DNA of 64,000 nucleotides, from the NCBI GenBank assembly GCA_903813345.2, contig CAIIXF020000002.1:19980455-20044454 (forward strand), in the 5' to 3' direction. The stretch comes from Owenia fusiformis (Eukaryota > Annelida > Polychaeta > Sabellida > Oweniidae). Position numbers and translations under genes: made by a program. Positions 1 to 10,206 of the stretch are shown here, in pieces; the stretch's first letter is position 1; each line of letters starts with the position of its first letter. Below the pieces are notes generated by a model. It ran no database searches and had not been told where the DNA came from. It worked only from the letters and a program-made list of their open reading frames with translations.

Positions 1-142
1 CACCTGCCATTTGTTAAAGACATTGAACGCCGACAACCAAATGCCATACACTCTTCACAAATAAGTTGGAGACTATAACACAATCTCAGGTTAGCCTGTA
101 TTTGAGAACATAGTACATGTCCGATGAGAAAAAAGTGAGATT

Positions 143-731
143 TAATCTAGCATGAATTAACTACTTTAGTTGCAAATTCCACACACTGAATTGGACAGAA
201 TAGTGAAAGATTTTATATGGTTAATTTAAAAATATCTGCATAACCCAAATGCCACTTGGAAATGTGAATAGTGTTCACATTAGCAGGCTAAATCTAGCAT
301 GAATTAGTCTTCATTAGTTGCAAATTCAACACACTGAATTGGACAGAATAGTGAAAGATTTTATATGGTTAATTTAAAAATATCTGTATAACCCAAATGT
401 GACTTGGAAATGTGAATAGTGTTCACATTAGCAGACTAAATCTAGCATGAATTAGTCTTCATTAGTTGCAAATTCAACACACTGAATTGGACAGAATAGT
501 GAAAGATTGTAAACAGTTAATTAAAAAATATCTGTATAACCCAAATGCCACTTGGAAATGTGAATAGTGTTCACATTAGCAGACTAAATCTAGCATGAAT
601 TAGTCTTCATTAGTTGCAAATTCAACACACTGAATTGGACAGAATAGTGAAAGATTGTAAACAGTTAATTAAAAAATATCTGTATAACCCAAATGCCACT
701 TGGAAATGTGAATAGTGTTCACATTAGCAGG
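143..731. repeat. 148-bp tandem repeat, four copies
   Basis: The word CTAGCATGAATTA recurs at 147, 294, 442 and 590. Units are near-identical, each ending GTGTTCACATTAGCAG. That ending, and a TIR-like CAGGGTTTACTG with TA at 977-990, tie the array to the pogo-like MITE family. The array lies in the intron of the minus-strand gene. Confidence 0.9.
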
Positions 732-751
732 TGTTCACATTCTAAGGTTTC

Positions 752-931
752 TTAACCTTTAGCGTGCTGCCGGCGTACGGGTCCGCCCAAGCTAAAATGC
801 TCCTCACAACTGCCGGCGGACTTGTACGCCCGATTTCAAACTTTCAAATAACAAACTTTTTCGCGGTAAAACTTTTAGCCAATCAGGTAAAACTTTTAGC
901 CAATCAGGTACTACTATGATTCAAGAGTTAA
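752..931. mobile_element. TTAA-flanked piggyBac-like MITE inside the 148-bp array
   Basis: TTAACCTTTAGCGTG starts at 752 and GATTCAAGAGTTAA ends at 931, with TTAA on both sides. Inside are the inverted arms GGCGTACNNGTCCGCC (772-787) and GGCGGACNNGTACGCC (815-830), and a 21-bp direct repeat (about 866-907). It splits a pogo-like MITE: ...AAGGTTTCTT on the left, ACACATTGAG on the right. Confidence 0.5.
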
Positions 932-1069
932 CACATTGAGAGATTTACAGGAATGAAAGGTGTTAATTCGAAAATACAGGGTTTACTGTACAGTATTCAG
1001 TCTACAATAATATGTGAAAAATAGTAAATATTGATTGTTAAAGGCAATCAAACTGACAGATACATATAC

Positions 1070-1302
1070 CTGGTAGTTTAGGTGTCTTGAAATATGAATG
1101 AGGCGTTGAGACCCCAAGAACTTCATTGCTTGTATCCTGACTCCCTGCACTTGTATTCCTATTAGGTTTACTGCTTCCAGGGGTTGAGAAAACGGAAGTG
1201 TCATTGCTTGTTGTACTGGCGATCTTTGGTCTGTATGACCCTGGGGTTGATATATCTGAGTCTTCACTGCTGGTGTTGTACTTGTGACTGGATTTCTTGG
1301 GC
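1070..1302 (-). CDS. Coding exon 8 of the GCNA-like gene, last one in the window
   Basis: A 233-nt exon between TATTCCAG and CCAG|GTATATG. It is Ser/Thr-rich with three STPGS/STPHS-type repeats and ends SYFKTPKLP plus one base of a Gly codon. The peptide TPKLPG resembles the segment directly before the SprT-like domain in known GCNA proteins (TPxxxPGCFL). The next exon, expected to start the protease domain, must lie left of base 1. Confidence 0.75.
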
Positions 1303-4300
1303 CTGGAATACATAAAAAATGTAGTTTTGCCAGGGAGGAATTTTTATATTAATCAAACATTACGAGTCTTGCTGGTTGCCTTATGGAATTAAAGGCCAAG
1401 CTTTGAGTTTAAATCCAAGGCGTAGTCTGTTTTTGCAAAGGGAGTTCAGATTTCAAAAAATTCAAACGGGGGGAGGGGGGGGGGTTCAAAACCACTTGAA
1501 AGTGCTCAAAATGGAAAAAAGCATAGTTCTAAAAGAATTTTTGGACAGGGGGACGGTTTGCTCAAACACTCAAACACCTGAGAGATAATAAAGTTTGCAC
1601 ATGGCAGCTGTCATGGCAGGAATATCTGTTTAAGACAGTGTGTTAAACATTAAATGAAGGGAAATAAAGTTATCTCAAACATACCTTGATGCTGGTGTGT
1701 CTACTAGACTTTTCTTGTAAAACAAACTGTCATCACTTTCACTACTGCTAACCATATCATCAGGCACGATGAAATTATTGTCATCATAATCATCATCGTT
1801 GTTGTCATTATAACTGGAATAATTAATGGAACATTATAAGACTGGTAAGGCTGAATTGCACTTTATCATACAGGGTCACCATAAAGGAGTCACAGGCTTT
1901 GTATACTCATTATAAATATACTTTATGGACTCCCTGTATATGTTTAACATCAACTTTTACACATTTACTTGAAAGAGGTTTAAAAGCCTTATTCAAAACC
2001 TTCCAAAAAGGTACCATCTAAAATATTTTGCACTAACTTTTACAAATAATTTGTGAGCAGTCGTTTTTGACAAACATTTGAATTAAAACATTTTAAGAAT
2101 ATGTACGTACATACCTTTTACCTTTCCAACTATAATTTTTCTTAAATGTGATTGAAATATGACAGAATTATTTGTGTAAATAAGTTGCAATCAAATCTTA
2201 TTTTTACCCAAACAAAGTAACTGGTCAACATAATTGTGAGATATTTAAATCTGAATCTGAATAAATGTAATAATTCTCCTAACAATTTATGATGGTTTAT
2301 CTCTACTAAAAATACCTTGGCTGAACTTGTGATTTTCCTGGAGTTTTCATCTTTGAGAAAACTGAAAAGAAATGTATACTGAATGCCAATTGACAAATGT
2401 GTCAAGCATCATAATGGTAATTAGATACATGTACATTGGTATGTACTCCCATGCTAGTACATGAACTTGGGTTACATTAGTGCAAGTCATGGCACTGGCT
2501 CAAAATGTCAATGTTTTTGGATAAGTAATTCAACGATAACATATGTGTAAATAAGTTGGCGATTAAATCTATGTGTTCGCATAACAAGTTCTACTTTAAC
2601 CTTAAGGAAAACTAATTGTTATACTTTGTAGTTATACTTTGTAGGTGTTGGCTTGTATTCATTCGTCAACTTTTCCTCATTCCTCATTAATTGAATTTTC
2701 ATGCAAATCTAAAAACGTTAAATGTTATTAAAATCTCACAATTTTCCATTGCATCGTCATCTTCACTGGAATCTGACAGCAAACTCACAATATCAACCCT
2801 ACAATGAAAAAATTCAGAAATAAAGACATTGGATATTGAACAAATATTCACCAAACTTCTTATTTACTCCTTTAACTTGAGTCCACTACATGGTATGTTT
2901 AAACCTTATGAAGGCAAATCTTACCTTGGTTGACTAAAGCTTGGATGGGGTGAGGTTGATACATCAGGTAGCTCATCTTCATAACTCTGTATTGAATCTA
3001 CATGTGAGTGCACAGGTAAATCCTTTGATCTTTTCTTTGATGAGTTTACAATAGGCTCAGGTGCCTTTGATATCTCTGGATCATCATCATAATCACTGAT
3101 ATCAAGGTCTATGTGAAGTTTGGGCGTTTTAGATTTCTTTGATTTCTCTGGGCCATCTGTTACTGTGTGTTGAGATGGACAGATGTCTACAGAATCACTG
3201 ATATCGAGGTCTATTTGCAGTTTTGATGTTTTAGATTTTTTAGTGGTTTTGTTTATTTTAGGATCCTTATAGTTATTTGTTTCTTCAGTTTTCTTTGTTG
3301 ACTTTTTATTTTGTTTCTTTCCCTTTTTTGTTTTTGCCGTACTCTTTGGAATGGGCAATACACTATCAAGGTCAAGGTCATCTGAGTCAAGGTCAAGGTT
3401 CACAAGTTCATCAATTTTAGCTTTGATAGTAGCTTTCTTTGATTTTGATTTCTTTGATGATTTTTGTGTTGGTAAAAAGTCATCATCATCTGTTATAATT
3501 GGACCACTTAATTTCGCTCCATGATTTATTTTTAATTTTGAGGTCATAATACCACTTAAGTTCATAATATCTTCATCCAGATTTGACTCATCAGTGATTG
3601 GTTTCTTATTTGAGTTTTCCCTTGCATGATTCTCATTACTGGTATGTTTGTCAGTGTTACTATCTATTGCACTTTCCACTTTGTTTTCCCTTTTCAGAAT
3701 TCCAGCAGAATTTTTGGATTGAGGTGCTCCATATTCCTCATTTTCAGAGCTTTCAAATGAAGCCTGGAGTCCAATAGAGTGTTTATCAGGTACATCAACA
3801 TTGTTCTGTTGTATGTGATCATTAGTGTCAGTGTCTGAAGTTTCTATGGTCTCCATTGATGCTTGGAGTCCAATAGAATGTTGAGAGATGGAGTTTTCAA
3901 TATCTGATTTCTCTTTCCCAGTGTCATCATTGTAATCTGAGGCAGCAGAGAAGAATGATTCATCATCAGATTGGTTGATTTTGTGTTTCACCATGTTGTT
4001 CTTGTGTTTATCTTGTGTATCATCATCCTCAGGATTGCTCTCAACTAAACATTGAAGTCCTATACTTTTCTCATCATTTATTCCATCTTCAGATTGTGCT
4101 GTTCTATTTTTGCCATTGGTTAGACCAGATGCATTATGGGAATTTTCTGTGTCGTCTGCTGTGTCAGTTGCATTATGGGTATCATTTGAGGTCATTGACA
4201 CTTGAAGTCCCATTGAATGTCTGGACAACTGAGACTCATTGAGATCAAAGGGAACTTTTCTGGTACTTACATTTGGACTTTTTATATTTTCAATGACTGG

Positions 4301-7300
4301 GTTATCATCATCTTCACTAAGAAGCCCTTCGCTACATATCGAGACATTTCGACTAAAGTCGTCTACTGTGACATCAGAATCCTCGCTGTCTGAGTCTCCA
4401 ACATCCATGGTTTCAGGAACTGGGAATTTTATGATGCTTCTAGAGTGGGGCAATTCTATGACATCATCAGAATCACTGTCAGAGTCCCTAGCAACAGGAT
4501 TCTGTTCATTCTCTTGTTTTACTCTTATACCAACTTTGACAGCACTATTTGCTTCCATTTGTCTTGGAGTGCCTTTAGTCCTGTTCAAATTATGATGGTG
4601 TTTCTTTTTTCTCAGAATTGTACATGATTTTGAGCTTTCTAAGCTGGAGTCTAGATCTGCGTTATAGTCTGCATGGGGAGAATATTGGGGCATAGGGCGA
4701 TGTATAACAGTTTTCATTGCAACTGAGTCTATTGACTTCTCGACATTTTGAATCACGTCATCAATATCCATTGAATCTGGAACTATGTCATGTTTTGTCT
4801 TTCCTCTCTTGATAAATTCATTTATGTCTAAGGAAGCTTCACTAGCGAATGATGGTCTGGTCTTTCCTCTCTTGATAAACTCATTTATGTCTAACGAAGC
4901 TTCACTTGCAAATGATGGTCTGGAATCATTGGTGTCGTCATCCATATCTTGAGTTTCAGGGCAAATGAATTGTCCTCCTGTTTTGGCATTTGTAATCTCA
5001 TCATCTGAAAATTGTGTTTCAGCAATGCGAAAATTTTCAGAATTTTTCGGGATTTCGGAAAATTCAGGAATTTGAAAGTCATCCATTTGAGTATCAAGCA
5101 CAATGTTATCTGGCACTGGGACATTTTCGGAATCATCTGCATCAGATGTTTGAGTATCCTCAACAGTTAATATATTTTCAAATGGTTGTTTATTTCCTTT
5201 TCCTTGAAAATGTCTGTTCAGTGTTTCATCATGTATTCCTCCTGTCCGTTTCACATTCATGACGTGTTTTAGATTGGCGGTACTTGCAATAGTGGTGACA
5301 TCTATTGTATTAATTGAAACTCTTCTGTTGTTATCCAAGTCTTTCACTGAAGCGATATTTGGACTTTTGAAGCATTCACTTCGGCTTTCCGAGATAAAAT
5401 TATCAATATTTCGGCTAGATGTAGGTGTATGAGCAGCATTAGCTTTTATATTCACATGCTGTATATTTTGATCTTTATGATCATTTTGTACATTGTCTTT
5501 TTCCAGTTTCTTGTGGCTTAGTTTCTTTTCATCAATAGGGTGGTTTTCGTCTTCATCTTCAGTCAAAAGGTTCTGTGTTTCAGGAACAGTTGTTTCATGT
5601 GTTCTACCATTAGCATTACCTTCATCAACACAAGCACTATCATCAGTCATTAAGTCATTGATATTTTCACTATCTGGCACTAACATTAAGGGATTCAGTT
5701 GTACAATCTCAGGCACAAATGTTTCAGCATGATCACTGTTGTTCTTACTTATAGGCACCACCTCACTATCTGGAACTATAATGTCTTTATCAGGTTCAGC
5801 AGCATTATCGGTGTCGGCATCATCTGTCATACATTCATCTATATTTTCAGTGTCTGGGACCATCAAGGGGTTCAATTGGACAATTTCAATTACATTCTGA
5901 GAATCAGGGATAACTGCACTTTCAGTGCCATCTATTGCAGGTTCTTGTGAGTCAGGGATGACATCATTTTGATTACCAAGCTTGACACTCCCATCTGAGT
6001 CATTTCTGTCACTCGTTGAGGTCTGCTGTGTATCAGGAATGACTTCTTCTATCGGAGCATCTACGTTCTTACATTTTTTCTCAATTTCGTAACTTCCACC
6101 GAGATTTGTACTATTGGCGCTATCCGATGAACAACTGCTGATACTATTTATATTATACAGTTCATTGGGGCTCTTAATTGCACTAATGTTAGTGCTTTGT
6201 ACAATAGGTGGACCATTTTTAGCTTTTTTCTTTGACTTTACACCTTTTTTAACAGATTTCCTCTGAGATGAAACAGGCATAATACAAGGTAAGTCCAAAT
6301 CATCAATGACGTCAGATGGTTGGGGTTTCTTTTTGGATTTTTGTTTAGGGTTTGTTTTCTTCAAAGGAATTTCATCGAGATCTGAGTCAATCTCAAAGTC
6401 GAGGTCTGCAGAGGGTTGAGAGAGGACGCTTCTGATGGAACACACAGTGTCGTTTAAAGTAAGACTGTCACGTGCTGTAGAACTGAATATGTTCGTATCA
6501 TCTGGTCTGAAACCATCCTCAATTGGTAGACTTTCTTTACTAGGTTTGTTCTTTCTAGGACCTTTGGCAGGTAGTTTAGTTTTTCTCAATTTTTCAGTTT
6601 TTGAAGATGACTTAACATCTGGTAGAAAATCCAAATCAAGATCTATATTATTGGGAGGCTTTGGTGGTTCGTCTCGTTTTGTGGATGAAGGGGGTGACTT
6701 CAAACTTTCTGCCCCTATTTTTAACAATTTCTTACTGCTGACCCTTGTTTTGTAAATCTTGGATTTCTTGGTGGTGGATTGTTTGGGTGCGGGTAAGATA
6801 GCATCAAGGTCAAGGTCATCTTCCATCACAATGTTTGGTTGTTTGTTCTCTTTGGTTTTTGTGACTTTAGGCTTAGATTTTATGGCTGCTTTAACTGAAC
6901 TTTTATGATGATCATCTTCATCACAGATAACAGGTTGGGAATTCTAAAATAAACATAATAAAATGTAAGCAAACATTTCAATTTTCAATTTATTAAATAA
7001 ATGTACATACAAACAATACAAAATTGATGAAGGGAGCGAGACACCACTGAAAGGGGTATGGTGCCCCCTGTAACAATAAAAAATTCATATGAGTTAGCAA
7101 TTGAAGATGACAAATAGGTGACATGTACCTACTGGTTCTGAAAGATACCCTCCAATTTTTAGAATAATGATATTTGCTCTCAAAAAGTCAAGATCAACAG
7201 GCAGTGCATGCTTATCATCAAGAATCATTTTAGACAATAGAGTAGCACTTATTATAGTATACAGCAAAATTTTTTATTTTTAGATGATATTTTCAAGATT

Positions 7301-9715
7301 TCTGATCAACTGAGTCAATGAACTGTAACTATTAATTTCTCAAATACAATCCATAGGTTAATCAACTCTCTCACGGTTAATATTTCAAAACTAGGCTATG
7401 GCTATATCATTGCCTCCTCCAGACTTTCCCTTAAAATAAATACTACCTGATAAGTTTACAAACAATATACATGTATTGAACTCTCCTTCTGTACTTTTCA
7501 GAGTTCTCTCTAGGATTTATTTTAAAAATGGGTGTGAAATTTTAATTTTATTTTTAAAAAATAGAGTATAATACTAAAAAATGACCAAATTGTTCAAAAA
7601 ATCTCAACATTTCATCTCAACATTTCACATTTTTCAAAAAATTGTTCAGAATGCCCATGTTATTTTCTGGTTCAAGTACAAGGGTGTACATTGTTACTTT
7701 TTCTCAATTCAATTGCACAATAATGCTTCCAATTCTCAATGGGATGCAACACCCAATTGCTTTCATAATAGGGCAATCTAGGACTTACTTGTGAGAGAAC
7801 TACTCCCAGTGGTGAAACAGTGTAATCTTCATAGGCCCATTCTGAAAAACATAAGGCCGATTATGAAACATTTTAGGGCCATTATGAAACATATTAGGTG
7901 GTCAGCGTAAAATCGTATCCTCAAGAATTAGCCCCAGGGACCTTATACGATTTTACCTTTACCATATTAGGCTTGTGAGTAATCACACGTATTAACCAGA
8001 TCTCCTTATATTGTGAGCTTGCTTGGCAGTATCATGGCTAAGGCACTGAACTAGCCCCTACATACAGGGTGTCCCGAAAGTGTGCCCCCCCCAGGCTGCT
8101 GTTAAGACGGCCCGAGAGGACACATTGACTAGTAATTTGGTGTAAAATTGAACTGAATTTTGGCCTAACACAAAATTTTGAAATGACTGTAATTTTTCAC
8201 GTTTGAGGGTTGAACCATGATACTTGGTGAATCAATGTAACTTTGGATAAGCTTTAAAATGATATATGGCACATACTATGAAGACAGTGGTATATGTCTG
8301 CCAGGGGCCCATACTTTTGGGACACCCTGTATATTAGCAGGCTCGGTGGAATGTTCAGCTCAATGTGGATCTTCAAATGCTCATGGTATGTTAAGGTCTT
8401 AATATGAGTGATTATGGGATATTTTAAATATGGGGATATACTACCAACAAGCCCGTAGCCAGGGCCGTGGCACCCTAGCCAAAAATTATTTCTAAATAAT
8501 GCAGCTTTTCATCATTTTGAGCACTTCTCAAGTGATTTTAGCCATATTTGGGTCAAAATTGTCAAATGTGAACCCCCCTGGAAATTTTTGAAAACTAACT
8601 CCCCTTGACAAATCCTGGCATCGGGCCTGACCAAGAAACAATTACTGCTAAACAACATGGCGAACAAACAAATAAACAACAGGGCTCTCACCAGGAAATA
8701 TTTAGGGTGTGGTGCTAACATCTTCAGAATAACCGTTCAACCGTGATAAATCAATATTTATGTATGTTTCATCTTTTTTACATGCTATTATTGTATATTC
8801 AGTCAAGTTTAGACTGTGGAAACAGCCATGATTTGCCAATAGGGTGTGGAGGGAGCTAAATAGAGTGTGGTGCTGTGCCACAGTCTAAAAGCCTGGCGAG
8901 AGTCCTGAACAATGAAAACACCAAAAGAAGACATTGGTGATATATTGTTGGAATAGTTCAATTTCCAGAATGGGATTTGGTTACCATTTATGTCAGTGTC
9001 TATAATACAAAAGATGGCTCCCTGAACAAACAATTAATATTGAGGAAATTGTTTGTTTTTGGGAAATGCCTATTGTTGTATAGGAACATTATAGACTTAA
9101 ATCACACTTGGAATTCGAGAAATAATCCTATATTATGGTTTGATGTACATTTATGATCTTCAAATTTAATGAAATATTGATGATATGTTAATTTCTATGC
9201 AAATTTTAAGAAAGCAATAGTCTTCTGCAAATATGTTTTCAACTTTTACAACGTATAATTTTAATCAAAATGAGTTTTATAAGAACATCAATTTTACCTT
9301 TCAATCCTCCATGAACAGCTGTCTTTGGAGTATTCTTGGTTGCTTTCTTCTTGGCCTTTGTCTGAAAAAATGTTAATGTAAATATGTTGCCCTTTAGGAT
9401 TTATTTTCAATTGTAAATGTTTCGAACCCCTGTACATTATTTCATTGGGCAATATTTTCTTTTTTTAAAGATGAAAAACTGTCAACATGCATCTTGAATT
9501 CTGAAATACAAGTTGTCCATAAAGTCTCTTTACATATACTTTACATTTCAATTGTAAGGGGCTAAGGAGACTTTATTGACACCATGTAGTTTAGGTAAGA
9601 TTTGAATCAAACATAACAAAAAGATGATACTTACAGGCTTAGGTCTGGCACTGCCAAAACTTATCTTCTGACTGAGGTCTTGGAACAGGTTTTCTAGGTC
9701 ACTGTCATCAGACAT
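1070..9715 (-). CDS. Probable GCNA/ACRC-like germ cell nuclear acidic protein, 3' end off-window
   Basis: Eight coding exons can be joined on the minus strand: 9715-9635, 9361-9298, 7841-7789, 6943-2925, 2798-2740, 2361-2316, 1813-1685 and 1302-1070. Each is bounded by AG/GT and all phases agree (4684 nt, 1561 codons plus one base). The product starts MSDDSDLENLFQDLSQ and is acidic, Ser/Asp-rich and apparently disordered, with lysine-rich patches, many V/I-P-D/E-S/T-Q/E motifs, four S-I/M-G-L-Q motifs and SUMO-interaction-like cores (DVIEL; VDIVSLLSDSSEDDD). The last visible exon ends FKTPKLPG. Known GCNA proteins are nuclear germline genome-stability factors with a long acidic disordered region followed by a SprT-like metalloprotease domain, and a TPxxxPGCFL-like peptide precedes that domain. 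The catalytic HExxH would lie left of base 1 and is not seen. The gene is near certain; the GCNA identity is an inference from architecture and that junction. Another SQ/TQ-rich nuclear repair protein is the alternative. Confidence 0.62.
1685..1813 (-). CDS. Coding exon 7 of the GCNA-like gene (FIVPDD motif)
   Basis: A 129-nt exon between ATTATTCCAG and AAG|GTATGT. It encodes an Asn/Asp-rich run, then NNFIVPDDMVSSSESDD and LFYKKSLVDTPAS. The FIVPDD core repeats the V/I-P-D signature of the giant exon. Confidence 0.75.
1869..1938. mobile_element. Short TA-flanked MITE
   Basis: Ends TACAGGGTCACCATAAAG and CTTTATGGACTCCCTGTA form 18-bp imperfect inverted repeats in a 70-bp element in an intron of the minus-strand gene. 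A degenerate relative (TGTCCATAAAGTCTC ... GGAGACTTTATTGACA) lies at about 9510-9590. Confidence 0.5.
2316..2361 (-). CDS. Coding exon 6 of the GCNA-like gene
   Basis: A 46-nt exon with a TTTCTTTTCAG acceptor and an AAG|GTATTT donor. It enters with two bases and leaves with two, encoding F-FSKMKTPGKSQVQP. Its phases fit both neighbours exactly, which supports a real exon despite its size. Confidence 0.68.
2740..2798 (-). CDS. Coding exon 5 of the GCNA-like gene (SIM-like core)
   Basis: A 59-nt exon with acceptor TTTTTTCATTGTAG and donor GTGAGA. It reads R-VDIVSLLSDSSEDDDAMEN. A hydrophobic IVSLL core followed by Ser/Asp/Glu is the pattern of a phospho-regulated SUMO-interacting motif. Confidence 0.72.
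2925..6943 (-). CDS. Coding exon 4: 4019-bp giant exon encoding the acidic disordered region
   Basis: One open exon of 1339 codons between acceptor TTTATTTTAG (exon starts 6943, phase 0) and donor AAG|GTAAGA (exon ends 2925, two bases over). The GTG at 6829 is internal; the frame is open for 38 codons upstream (NSQPVICDEDDHHKSSVK...). N-terminal modules combine DLDLD, LP and KSxKK. The middle carries about a dozen V/I-P-D/E-S/T-Q/E motifs and a perfect 21-residue tandem duplication near residues 741-782. A four-copy S-I/M-G-L-Q motif lies near residues 970-1125, and more DLDLD/lysine modules follow at the end. No folded domain is apparent. Such length, acidity and repetition match the intrinsically disordered part of GCNA. 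Confidence 0.9.
6944..7788 (-). other. Intron between coding exons 3 and 4
   Basis: About 845 bp of AT-rich unique sequence. No repeat or additional exon is evident; a 66-codon plus-strand frame at 7581 is treated as chance. Confidence 0.6.
7789..7841 (-). CDS. Coding exon 3 of the GCNA-like gene
   Basis: A 53-nt exon with a TTTTTCAG acceptor and a perfect GTAAGT donor. Joined to exon 2 it reads E-WAYEDYTVSPLGVVLSQ, phase 1 in and phase 0 out. The aromatic, hydrophobic run contrasts with the rest of the disordered chain and may be a binding motif. Confidence 0.72.
8065..8329. mobile_element. TA-flanked MITE with CAGGGTGTCCC ends
   Basis: Left end TA-CAGGGTGTCCCGAAAG and right end CTTTTGGGACACCCTG-TA give about 17-bp inverted repeats and a TA target duplication. 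This is the pattern of Tc1/mariner-type non-autonomous elements. There is no ORF. Confidence 0.65.
8448..8629. mobile_element. MITE with CAGGCCCGTAGCCAGG-type ends, 5-bp duplication ACCAA
   Basis: The element runs from CAAGCCCGTAGCCAGG to the reverse-complement-like end ATCGGGCCTG. ACCAA occurs directly on both sides (8443-8447, 8630-8634). A second copy is at 37441-37653. The 5-bp duplication and CA...TG termini suggest a hAT-like group with short duplications. Confidence 0.65.
8680..8907. mobile_element. MITE with CAGGGCTCTC ends, 5-bp duplication AACAA
   Basis: Ends CAGGGCTCTCACCAGG and CCTGGCGAGAGTCCTG are inverted repeats, with AACAA on both sides (8675-8679, 8908-8912). A diverged second copy lies at 25605-25827. 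Confidence 0.7.
9298..9361 (-). CDS. Coding exon 2 of the GCNA-like gene (lysine-rich)
   Basis: A 64-nt exon between a CATTTTTTCAG acceptor and a GTAAAA donor. It enters in phase 0 and leaves in phase 1. It encodes TKAKKKATKNTPKTAVHGGLK, a basic patch that could act as a nuclear localisation signal or DNA contact. Confidence 0.75.
9635..9715 (-). CDS. Coding exon 1 of the GCNA-like gene (start codon)
   Basis: The start ATG at 9715-9713 opens a 27-codon exon (MSDDSDLENLFQDLSQKISF...) and ends with CCT before a GTAAGT donor. An upstream splice acceptor (TTTTTTCAG, exon base 9743) gives a short 5' leader in the same exon. An in-frame upstream extension through that acceptor was rejected because it lacks family-like composition. 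The acidic start followed by an amphipathic LENLFQDLSQKI stretch may be a short helix in an otherwise disordered protein. Confidence 0.8.
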
Positions 9716-10152
9716 GATGTATCTGTAATACTGTAGGTTCCTCCTGAAAAAATAGTCCATGAATTGTCCTTTATTGTCCGATATTGCATGATTTTGTCTA
9801 AAATTGGAGCAATGGCTCTGAGGTAAATGGCGGATATTCAACAAAAACGATGAAAACTAGATGAAAATGTCGTAAATGTCTGACTTTATAACTGGCTGAA
9901 AATTCAAAGTATCAATCCACAAGATTTGTACTAATATATTGATCACATTTTATGTTGAAATTTTTGTGAGGTGCAGTAAAATTTTAAATGTTTGGAACAA
10001 CTTTGAATTTAAAATATAAGCAATTAAATGACTATATTGCAACGGTAATGAAAAAATAGAAACATATGTACAAGGCCTATTTTTGTATATTTCAGATATT
10101 TATGTTTAAAGCGGCTCTAAGGTCTGTGGAGAGAAAAATGTAGAAATTTTAC

Positions 10153-10206
10153 CTTTTCTGAGCTATCGGGGTGAAGTTTGGTCCAACATCTTCTTCCTTA
10201 TTCCTA
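10153..10206 (-). other. Candidate 5' untranslated exon of the GCNA-like gene
   Basis: A consensus donor AAAAG|GTAAAA at 10153 on the minus strand faces the acceptor at 9743. The sequence upstream carries a short upstream ORF (start ATG then eight codons). The upstream border is not defined: the transcript may continue to the promoter near 10.5 kb, or an internal acceptor (GAAATAG, near 10206) may be used. Confidence 0.4.

Larger units (their letters stand above)
7842..9297 (-). other. Intron between coding exons 2 and 3, carrying three MITEs
   Basis: This intron is occupied by three separate short inverted-repeat elements (8065-8329, 8448-8629, 8680-8907), annotated individually. The remainder is AT-rich with nothing else recognised. 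Confidence 0.6.

Noticed and set aside
1471-1490. G-rich run in a minus-gene intron as a functional G-quadruplex
   Set aside because: Single run only; similar runs at 17814 and 22475 belong to repeats or simple sequence.
4015-6755. Plus-strand frames of 60-118 codons inside the giant exon
   Set aside because: Shadow frames antisense to a 1339-codon coding exon.
9548-9844. Longer N-terminus for exon 1 of the GCNA-like gene
   Set aside because: The upstream frame crosses a strong splice acceptor (TTTTTTCAG at about 9744), so MSDDSD is the likelier start.
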